Source of the DNA: Limivicinus sp963617275
GTDB lineage: Bacteria; Bacillota; Clostridia; Oscillospirales; Oscillospiraceae
NCBI GenBank assembly: GCA_963617275.1
Contig: CAVENX010000004.1
Span: 1-64,000 of the forward strand
Length of the DNA stretch: 64,000 nucleotides
Reading direction: 5' to 3'
Part shown: positions 58,568-64,000 of the stretch, piece by piece
How positions within the stretch are numbered: position 1 is the stretch's first letter
How the letters are laid out: every line of letters starts with the position of its first letter
Made by a program: the position numbers and the translations under genes
Notes under the pieces: model-generated
Databases searched by the model: none
What the model saw: the letters and a program-made list of their open reading frames with translations, nothing else
What the model was told of the DNA's origin: nothing

Positions 58568-59011
58568 TTACACAGCGCCGGTCAGGCAGAGGATAAGTCC
58601 ATATACAATGCTTGCGGATATTCCGTACACGATCACCGGTCCCGCTATTACAAACATCTTTGTGCCCGTGCCGGTAATAAAGCCCTCCGATTTGAACTCA
58701 ATGGCCGCAGCGGCGACAGAATTTGCAAAGCCGGTTATGGGCACAAGCGTTCCCGCACCGGCAAACGAGGCGATATCGTCATATACGCCTATTCCCGTCA
58801 GCAGTACGCCCAAAAATACAAGCGTCATCGAGCAGGCCGTTGCGGCAAGGTCGCTCTCAAGGCCGATATGCTTATAGATGTTCAGTATGCCCTGCCCGAC
58901 GGTGCATATCGCCCCGCCGGAAACAAACGCCTTGAGCAGGTTGAGCTTGCCCGGAGATCTCGGAACCCGCTTTGCCGCAAATTCTCTGTATTCCTCATTA
59001 TTCATTTTCAT
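58568..59011 (-). CDS. spoVAC: stage V sporulation protein AC
   Basis: 147 residues. Marks: KAFVSGGAICTVGQG, LLTGIGVYDDIASFAGAGTL, and GFANSVAAAAIEFKSEG, all typical of SpoVAC (membrane channel protein for dipicolinate uptake in spores and a mechanosensitive component). It stands alone here; spoVAD and spoVAE are not seen. GGAGGG before the ATG. Confidence 0.92.
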   Translation of the reverse strand: MKMNNEEYREFAAKRVPRSPGKLNLLKAFVSGGAICTVGQGILNIYKHIGLESDLAATACSMTLVFLGVLLTGIGVYDDIASFAGAGTLVPITGFANSVAAAAIEFKSEGFITGTGTKMFVIAGPVIVYGISASIVYGLILCLTGAV

Positions 59012-59141
59012 AGTGACCCTCCATATCCCGCACCCGCCGCACCGGTGACGGACCTACAGGCGTATTTATAGCAGCAGTCCGATCCGGTGCGCCGGCGATT
59101 ACCCTTTTTTATAATTTTTGCGTAAATCGAAAAAATATTCC

Positions 59142-59170
59142 TTGACTTTGAATGTGAAATATCATATAAT
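59142..59170 (+). promoter_or_regulatory. promoter of tRNA-Ser(GGA)
   Basis: TTGACT (59142-59147), 17 bases, TATAAT (59165-59170). Transcript starts about 35 bases before the tRNA. Confidence 0.8.
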
Positions 59171-59212
59171 GTTCAGGCTGACAAGTGAATAGATTATTTT
59201 CTTGAGCAATAC

Positions 59213-59304
59213 GGAGATGTCGCGTAGTTGGTCGAGCGCGCACGATTGGAAATCGTGTATACCCCATAAGGGTATCAAGAGTTCGAATCTCTTCATCTCC
59301 GCCA
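59213..59304 (+). tRNA. tRNA-Ser (anticodon GGA)
   Basis: Acceptor GGAGATG pairs with CATCTCC; anticodon stem CACGA/TCGTG with loop TTGGAAA and anticodon GGA at 59248-59250; long variable arm; T-loop GTTCGAAT; encoded CCA at 59302-59304. It borders a decayed mobile element. Confidence 0.97.
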
Positions 59305-59305
59305 T

Positions 59306-59346
59306 AAGTCCACCGTAATTTTGATAGAATTACGGTGGACTTTTTC
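59306..59346 (+). terminator. terminator of tRNA-Ser(GGA)
   Basis: AAGTCCACCGTAATT pairs with AATTACGGTGGACTT around seven bases, followed by TTTTTC. Confidence 0.85.
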
Positions 59347-59573
59347 TATGCCCGAAAGCCGCTTGAAATAAGGCTTTTCAGCTGTTTCAGCACATAAACG
59401 AACCACGCTGCGGAGCAATTCTGCGGCGGGGTTTCGTGCGTTTTATGGGAATGGTGGCTTTCTGTTCCAGTGTAATCGTTAAACAGTCGAATAATCGTTA
59501 AACTGCCGAGGGCAATCGTTGAATTACAGGGATAATCTTTAAGTCATGGAACCACCACAGCACGAAAAAATAC
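59347..59573. other. non-coding stretch before the recombinase remnant
   Basis: No gene is visible. It holds the AATCGTTAAA iterons at 59474-59542 and a GC-rich part at 59400-59460 (GCGGAGCAATTCTGCGGCGG). Possibly the left part of the mobile-element remnant. Confidence 0.4.
59474..59542 (+). repeat. four iterons with consensus AATCGTTAAA
   Basis: Copies at 59474, 59493, 59514 and 59534: AATCGTTAAA twice, then AATCGTTGAA and AATCTTTAA. Spacing is 19, 21 and 20 bases, about two helical turns, as for binding sites on one face of the DNA. Located 30 bases before the recombinase fragment. Function unknown. Confidence 0.65.
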
Positions 59574-60101
59574 ATGCAAAGGTCATTAAAGCCATATCAA
59601 TTCATATGCGAAACACCGCACCTGGACGAGGAAACCATCAAAGAACGGTTCGTTGATGCTCTCAACGCCATTATCGACAGCAAGGACTCCATCCTTGAGG
59701 ACTGCCGTCTGATGCAAACCACACTGACAGACTGCACGAGCATTGACGCAGAAATCGAGAGCCTGATTGAGGAGATCGATGTGGTGACCGAACTGACAAA
59801 GCGTTGTATTGCGGAGAATTCGCAGACGGCACAAAACCAGGAAGAATACGCCGCCCGGTACAATGGGTTTGTGGAGCGGTACGAAAAGGCAAAGGCACAG
59901 CTTGAACAGCTCCGCGCCACAAAGGCGGCACGGGAAGCCCAGGCAGAAGCCTTCGGAGACTTTATGTTTGAGGTGCAGGAGTTGGATACCCTCACCGAAT
60001 TTGACGAAAAGCTCTGGCTGACCATCATCGATACGGTAACCGTCCACGCCGATGGACGGATGACCTTCAAATTCCAGGGTGGAACAGAGATTGATGTATA
60101 A
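59574..60101 (+). pseudogene. C-terminal fragment of a large serine recombinase
   Basis: About 175 residues that match the end of TnpX-like large serine recombinases: the CETPHLDEETIKERFVDALN motif, a coiled-coil segment (DVVTELTKRCIAENSQTAQN and on, with heptads), and LTEFDEKLWLTIIDTVTVHA near the end. The catalytic resolvase domain and zinc region are gone. No good start codon or ribosome binding site precedes it, so it is a relic of an integrated element beside tRNA-Ser. Confidence 0.85.
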
Positions 60102-60109
60102 AGTAGAGC

Positions 60110-60156
60110 AACGCCCAGCTATGAAGCAATCTGCTTGATAGCTGGGCGTTGTTTTC
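60110..60156. terminator. terminator after the recombinase fragment
   Basis: AACGCCCAGCTAT pairs with ATAGCTGGGCGTT, with AAGCA/TGCTT inside; followed by GTTTTCGTTT. Serves the minus-strand gene also. Confidence 0.75.
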
Positions 60157-60158
60157 GT

Positions 60159-60776
60159 TTATTTGCTTGAAGCGTCGTGCGTAATGCTGACGCTTTCTTT
60201 GCTATAAAGGATGTCATCCAAAATCAACCGCACGGCAAATTTCACGAGCGCCGGGATAGGCGTGGTATAGCCCTTTGCAGCCTCGCCCTTGACCGTAAGG
60301 ACAAAATCATCCTCGCTGCCTTCACCGAGGTAACCGGGGCGGAGGACGGTGTAGTTCAGCGCACTTGCCTCCACCACATCAACTGCTTTACGATTAGGAA
60401 TCTGCGCCGGCTCATTGTCAAGATTGTCCTCACCGTCGATTTCATCGGGTATTTCGTTATAGATGCCGACTGCACCCATGAAAATCAGACGCTTCACTCC
60501 ACTTTCCGTCATGGCAGCGACGATATTCTCTGCGACCTTGGGCAGCGCCTCACCGGAGATAGCACAGTAGACCACATTCTGCCCCGGCATTACGGCTTTC
60601 AGTTGTTCGAGATTTTCCGCATCGCCATTGACCGCCGCAATGCGGTCGGTGTCGGCGTACACATCCTTTGCATGGCGTGAAAATAATGTGAGGTGACAGT
60701 CCGTATCCGAAAGCAGCTTTTTCGTAAGAGCGCTTCCCGCTGTGCCGGTAGCCCCCAATAACAAAACCTTCTTCAT
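60159..60776 (-). CDS. NAD(P)-binding oxidoreductase of the NmrA/SDR-a type
   Basis: 205 residues. N-terminal Rossmann motif LLGATGTAGSALTKKL and the strand NVVYCAISGE, then KRLIFMGAVGIYNE and YTVLRPGYLGEG near residue 150, as in atypical short-chain dehydrogenases that bind NAD(P). Catalytic role is uncertain; some act as redox sensors. Follows the aldo/keto reductase by 13 bases on the same transcript, so under the MerR promoter. Confidence 0.85.
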   Translation of the reverse strand: MKKVLLLGATGTAGSALTKKLLSDTDCHLTLFSRHAKDVYADTDRIAAVNGDAENLEQLKAVMPGQNVVYCAISGEALPKVAENIVAAMTESGVKRLIFMGAVGIYNEIPDEIDGEDNLDNEPAQIPNRKAVDVVEASALNYTVLRPGYLGEGSEDDFVLTVKGEAAKGYTTPIPALVKFAVRLILDDILYSKESVSITHDASSK

Positions 60777-60789
60777 TCTGCTGCCTCCT

Positions 60790-61623
60790 TTACCATGTCA
60801 GTGAAAACTCAACAAGCTCCGGCGTTTCGGGCTTGCCGATGAGCGGCTCTTTTTTGTCGAGTGCCGAAAGCCGTGTCATTTCGTCAGCAGTCAGCGTGAA
60901 GTCGGACAGCTCAAAGTTCTCTTTGATATGCTCCGGCTTGGTGCTTCTGGGAATGACGGCAACGCCTTTCTGCGTCAGGAAGCGGAGCAGCACCTGTGCC
61001 GGGGTCTTGCCGTATTTCTCTGCAAGAGCAAGCACAACCGGTTCGCTGAACATTTCATTGCGGTTGCCCTGACCCAGCGGAGCGTATGCCATGTGCGCTA
61101 CCTGCTTTTTGTCCATCCAGCTTCGCTCGGCGCTGCGCTGACAATAGAGATTCGTTTCGATTTGATTCACCGCCGGGATGACTTTATTGTAGGCAATCAG
61201 ATCAAGGAGCTGATCCGGCTCAAAGTTGGAAACGCCGATGGCGCGGACTTTTCCCTCGGTGTACACCTTCTCCAAAACACGCCACGCCGCATAGTAGTTG
61301 GCAAACGGCCAATGCAGGAGCAGAAGGTCGATATAATCGGTCTGCAAATTGGCAAGTGACTGCATAACGGTCTGCTCGGCGTTCTCGTAGGACTTGAAGT
61401 TCACCTTAGTGACGAGGAATAGCTCCTTGCGGTCAATACCGCTTTGCTTGATTCCGTCGCCCACTGCCTTTTCGTTGCCGTAAGCCTCCGCTGTGTCGAT
61501 CATCCGATAGCCGCTTTCGATTGCTGCAGCAATAGCCTCGGTGCAGGCTTCACCGCCGAGCATAAAAGTGCCGAAACCGACAAGCGGCATCCTGATGCCG
61601 CTATTCAAAGTTAAAAATTCCAT
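60790..61623 (-). CDS. aldo/keto reductase
   Basis: 277 residues, AKR family TIM barrel. Asp in MIDTAEAYGNE, Tyr in the same motif, Lys in LVTKVNF and His in LLLHWPF make the tetrad; NADPH site VIPRSTKPEHIKEN near the end. Reduces aldehydes or ketones with NADPH. First gene under a MerR-type promoter with a 19-base spacer. Confidence 0.93.
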   Translation of the reverse strand: MEFLTLNSGIRMPLVGFGTFMLGGEACTEAIAAAIESGYRMIDTAEAYGNEKAVGDGIKQSGIDRKELFLVTKVNFKSYENAEQTVMQSLANLQTDYIDLLLLHWPFANYYAAWRVLEKVYTEGKVRAIGVSNFEPDQLLDLIAYNKVIPAVNQIETNLYCQRSAERSWMDKKQVAHMAYAPLGQGNRNEMFSEPVVLALAEKYGKTPAQVLLRFLTQKGVAVIPRSTKPEHIKENFELSDFTLTADEMTRLSALDKKEPLIGKPETPELVEFSLTW

Positions 61624-61645
61624 GATTTCGTCCTCCGTTTTTATA

Positions 61646-61706
61646 TTGCACAGACATCTGTTCTATGTTATAATCATTATAACAAGTTCGAGTAACACGA
61701 AGTCAA
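61646..61706. promoter_or_regulatory. divergent promoters with shared -10 palindrome, MerR-type
   Basis: Plus strand: TTGCAC, 17 bases, TATAAT (61669-61674), toward merR. Minus strand: TTGACT (61706-61701), 19 bases, TATAAT (61681-61676), toward the reductase genes. The two -10 elements form the palindrome TATAATCATTATA. The 19-base spacer and the partial dyad AGTTCG-N7-CGAAGT within it are the hallmarks of MerR-activated promoters. Confidence 0.8.
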
Positions 61707-61735
61707 GAGGCTTTTGAAATTTTTCGGAGGATACC

Positions 61736-62158
61736 ATGTACTATACCATAAAGCAGATGGCAGAGATGTTTGATGTAACGGAGCATACCCTACGCTTTTA
61801 TACTGATGAGGGGCTGCTGCCCTGTGAGCGGGACGGCGGCAACCGCCGTGTGTTCAATGAGGAATCCGTCAACTGGATGCAGGGCATCAAATGCCTGAAA
61901 GGCTGCGGTGCTTCTATTGAGGATATTCGGGAATACTGCCGCCTCTGTTTGTTGGATGAATCCGAGGAAAATCTACGGGCGAGGTATGCCATTATTCTGA
62001 AACAGCGTGAGGAAGCCTATAAGCGGGTGGAGGAAGCCAAAGCCACTGCAAAATATATGGACAACAAGGTTGCACACTACGAGGCTATTCTTGCAGGGCT
62101 TGCTCCGGATGATACCAACCCGAAAAACTGGACGGTCGAAAACAGACCGAAGCATTGA
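61736..62158 (+). CDS. MerR-family transcription regulator
   Basis: 140 residues. Helix-turn-helix YYTIKQMAEMFDVTEHTLRFY, DEGLLPCERDGGNRRVF wing and a coiled coil from residue 85 onward, with no Cys cluster at the C terminus, so it is unlikely to sense metal. Divergent from the reductases, and probably activates them from the 19-base-spaced promoter. Likely ligand: an electrophile or aldehyde, by analogy with related YhdM/AdhR-type regulators; this is inference. Confidence 0.9.
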   Translation: MYYTIKQMAEMFDVTEHTLRFYTDEGLLPCERDGGNRRVFNEESVNWMQGIKCLKGCGASIEDIREYCRLCLLDESEENLRARYAIILKQREEAYKRVEEAKATAKYMDNKVAHYEAILAGLAPDDTNPKNWTVENRPKH

Positions 62159-62171
62159 GTAATACTAATTT

Positions 62172-62567
62172 TTAATCGAATAACACATCGGCATGGACTT
62201 TTACCATTTCCCGCTGATTGGGTTTTTCCTCACTCATAACAAACTGGATAACATCTTTTGTAAGTAATCCTTCCTGTTCTGCTTTGTGCATTCGCCAAGC
62301 CTGCGAATAGGACGGGGTGCAATCATTCATCTTGCACTGTTCTAATACATCTTGTTGGCGGCTTTCATTGAGATACGAAAGTTCCACACCGACGGACAGT
62401 GCAATTTCACCTTTATCCATCTTTTCGAGAAATTCCGGAATAAGATAAGTCAGGCGGATATAGCGTTGCACTTGTCTGCCGCTGTCTGTATCGGAAATAT
62501 TATCACGGGACTTGTGGCCAACTTGTCCACAAGCGATGCCTTGATGGGATACTGCCTCCATTTTCAT
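62172..62567 (-). pseudogene. ParB/Spo0J-like partition protein, C-terminal fragment
   Basis: The strand encodes a ParB-type stretch: QVGHKSRDNISDTDSGRQVQ, YIRLTYLIPEFLEKMDKGEI, VGVELSYLNESRQQ and MSEEKPNQRE. This is the helix-turn-helix and later part of ParB proteins of conjugative elements. The N-terminal ParB box region is gone; the first residues (MKMEAVSHQ) run into non-family sequence. A remnant of the same element as the serine recombinase. Confidence 0.8.
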
Positions 62568-62634
62568 TTTATAAGCAAAACCTTCGCAGCCGCTTTTATT
62601 GAAACGAGTCCCATCAAAAACATGCGAGAACGTC
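62568..62634. other. region between ParB fragment and XRE promoter
   Basis: Nothing recognised in this stretch. Confidence 0.3.
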
Positions 62635-62680
62635 TTGCTTTTTCTGAAGGACAGTGTTATAATGGTTAGCAGCGACTAAC
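62635..62680 (+). promoter_or_regulatory. promoter and dyad operator of an XRE-regulator remnant
   Basis: TTGCTT, 17 bases, TATAAT (62658-62663), then GTTAG-N6-CTAAC (62665-62680) at the expected start point. Typical arrangement for a self-repressing regulator gene, here ahead of a broken coding region. Confidence 0.6.
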
Positions 62681-62710
62681 GCGGAATGAATGAAAGAGAA
62701 AGGAAGAAGA

Positions 62711-62749
62711 ATGGGAGTTTCATATAACAGATTGTGGAATCTATGCTGA
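62711..62749 (+). pseudogene. truncated start of an XRE-type regulator
   Basis: ATG with GAAAGGAAG ahead and 12 codons MGVSYNRLWNLC then TGA. Related regulators of mobile elements begin xxSYxxLWKLL; the rest is missing. Fragment only. Confidence 0.45.
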
Positions 62750-62751
62750 AA

Positions 62752-62883
62752 ATGATGCTGCCATTCGGCAAAAAATTCGCGTTGGGCTGCTTCTTCCGCT
62801 CCGCAAAGCTCCACGCAAGGGAATGCGAGCAAACAAGAAAGGACATTGACTCCGTAGTCGAACGGGCGTTAAGCATGTGGTGA
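62752..62883 (+). CDS. short ORF of unknown identity
   Basis: 43 codons starting MMLPFGKKFALG and ending in a charged helix (ECEQTRKDIDSVVERAL). No ribosome binding site of note. Could be the remains of another element gene or a chance frame. Confidence 0.2.
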   Translation: MMLPFGKKFALGCFFRSAKLHARECEQTRKDIDSVVERALSMW

Positions 62884-62889
62884 TATGGG

Positions 62890-63816
62890 ATGAGCCTTCT
62901 ATATAGCATATTAAAACCAATCGTAAAGACGGTGGTGAAGGGCAGTTCCCTTCACAAAGAGGAGTCCTATGAGGAGTTTAAGCAGGCATCCTATGACATC
63001 CAGCGAAAATTCAAGTTTTCTCTTCCGAAAATCAAGGGATTTGAGTTTCGGGACGAAATGATGGACGGATTTCACGTCATCGTGGGAAAAAAGACCGGAA
63101 CCAAGCCGGATCGCGCGGTTGTGTACTTCCCCGGCGGTGGATCGAGGCGATGGCAGCTTCCGTATAGGGGGTCTATCAGGAATTATATTGAGGGAACAGG
63201 AGCGGAGCTTTGGATACCGCTTTATCCGCTGTTGCCGGACTATGATCTTATGGACGAAACGGAGTTTACTATTCGACTGCATGAGAAGATGCTGAAAAGG
63301 TTTCCTGCGGAGAACATCGTCTGGCTTGGAATTTCCGGCGGCGCGGATGTCCTGATGCAGGCAGGACGGCACATGGTTAAAAAATATCCAGAGCTTCCCA
63401 TGCCGGGACTGATGCTACCCGTTTCTGTGTCAGGACTATTGATGAGCGAGGATGCGAAAACGCGGATGAGAGGGATTGATTCCCGCGATCCGATCCTCCA
63501 CTGGGATATGTTTGAGACGATGGTAAAGTATTATAACCCGAACGGAGATCTTCCGCAGTACATTCTCGGCAAGGCGGATGAGGACGATTACACAGGCTTC
63601 CCTAAAATCATCATGTACTTTGGCGGAGATGAGGTTTTTGCCGGAATCGCGCCGGATTATGAAAAATCCTTCATCCGCTGCGGGGTGAAGGATTATGAGA
63701 TCAAAATAAAAGAGGGTATGCCGCACGCTTATCCAGTGTTCACGTTCCTGAAAGAAGGGCGCGAGGGCGAGAGGGAGATTATAGCGGACATCAATCGCTA
63801 TTTTGAAAGTCGCTAA
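62890..63816 (+). CDS. alpha/beta hydrolase of the hormone-sensitive-lipase-like type
   Basis: 308 residues. Oxyanion motif VVYFPGGGSRRW near residue 78, nucleophile Ser in WLGISGGAD, Asp in FGGDEVFAG and His in MPHAYPVF: a full triad. Likely hydrolyses small esters in the cytoplasm. No clear ribosome binding site ahead of ATG 62890 (GATATGGG). Followed after 13 bases by a small gene with a strong site. Confidence 0.85.
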   Translation: MSLLYSILKPIVKTVVKGSSLHKEESYEEFKQASYDIQRKFKFSLPKIKGFEFRDEMMDGFHVIVGKKTGTKPDRAVVYFPGGGSRRWQLPYRGSIRNYIEGTGAELWIPLYPLLPDYDLMDETEFTIRLHEKMLKRFPAENIVWLGISGGADVLMQAGRHMVKKYPELPMPGLMLPVSVSGLLMSEDAKTRMRGIDSRDPILHWDMFETMVKYYNPNGDLPQYILGKADEDDYTGFPKIIMYFGGDEVFAGIAPDYEKSFIRCGVKDYEIKIKEGMPHAYPVFTFLKEGREGEREIIADINRYFESR

Positions 63817-63829
63817 CGGAGGAATTACA

Positions 63830-63979
63830 GTGAGTACATATAACGACATAGAGGTCGGCAAAGTGATCTCTACTCTAAAGGTCATTATCGACCGCGTCTA
63901 TGTAATCGGCGATGGAGAAGAGCATAAGGTCAATGTATTCCTGAAGGGTGAAGACTTCGAATATGCCGAACCAATGTAG
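63830..63979 (+). CDS. small protein of unknown function
   Basis: 49 residues, start GTG with GGAGG seven bases ahead. Sequence begins MSTYNDIEVGKVISTLKVII and continues with an acidic, beta-like region. Short gap from the hydrolase suggests the same operon. No family recognised. Confidence 0.55.
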   Translation: MSTYNDIEVGKVISTLKVIIDRVYVIGDGEEHKVNVFLKGEDFEYAEPM

Positions 63980-64000
63980 ACCACTGTTTTCAGAAGGCTG

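Overview
The window comes from a spore-forming, moderately GC-rich Firmicute, most likely a gut clostridium of the Oscillospirales. The reasons are sporulation genes (SpoIVB-type protease, SpoVAC), strong AGGAGG-type ribosome binding sites, a DnaE1-type polymerase, a RicT/YaaT homologue, an Isc-like cluster led by an Rrf2 regulator, and Clostridia-like signalling proteins. The family placement is inferred from gene content, not from a search.

Layout. 0-3 kb: mnmE, tRNA-Ser(GCU), and a small duplicated module (two copies of a 65-66 residue protein flanking a locus that looks like a type I toxin-antitoxin) that abuts a broken oxidoreductase gene. 3-12.3 kb: glpK and rbsK, then a sugar ABC transporter with rhamnose-type mutarotase and isomerase and a ribose-type pyranase. 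12.4-23.7 kb (minus strand): a ten-gene phosphosignalling cluster with two Ser/Thr kinases, two PP2C phosphatases, six FHA domains carried by six different architectures or paralogues, a VWA-FHA membrane protein, a trypsin-like protease-FHA membrane protein and a kinase N-lobe relic fused to a membrane anchor and a repeat tail. This is the best candidate for an undescribed system. 24-33 kb (minus): a compact ten-gene Mrp/Mbh-type cation/proton antiporter operon with four large antiporter-like subunits. 33-38 kb: a TerB-like/CbbX-type AAA protein and dnaE. 38-42.2 kb (minus): iscR-iscS-iscU, a glycosyltransferase and a DUF2461 protein. 42.4-47.9 kb: trkA-trkH, psuG and cardiolipin synthase. 47.9-50.3 kb (minus): rpmG-secE-nusG-rplK-rplA, which ends in a terminator without rplJ-rplL. 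50.5-59 kb: spoIVB-like gene, a small anchored protein, a PAP2 phosphatase, holB-ricT, an SNF-type transporter with a divergent LysR regulator, and spoVAC. 59.2-64 kb: tRNA-Ser(GGA) followed by a decayed mobile element (serine-recombinase tail, ParB-like remnant, XRE remnant) that carries or borders a MerR-controlled oxidoreductase cassette and an alpha/beta hydrolase.

How the parts work together. The sugar locus would import a pentose or 6-deoxyhexose, mutarotate and isomerise it, and phosphorylate it, but no rhamnulose-1-phosphate aldolase is present. In the signalling cluster, kinases and phosphatases would set phosphothreonine marks that the FHA modules read at the membrane; the extracytoplasmic VWA, protease and repeat domains suggest that the readout reaches the cell surface. 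The two antiporter/transport systems (Mrp-like and Trk) handle sodium/proton and potassium.

Limits: all calls are from reading the sequence; no homology search was run. Membrane segment counts and promoter calls are approximate.
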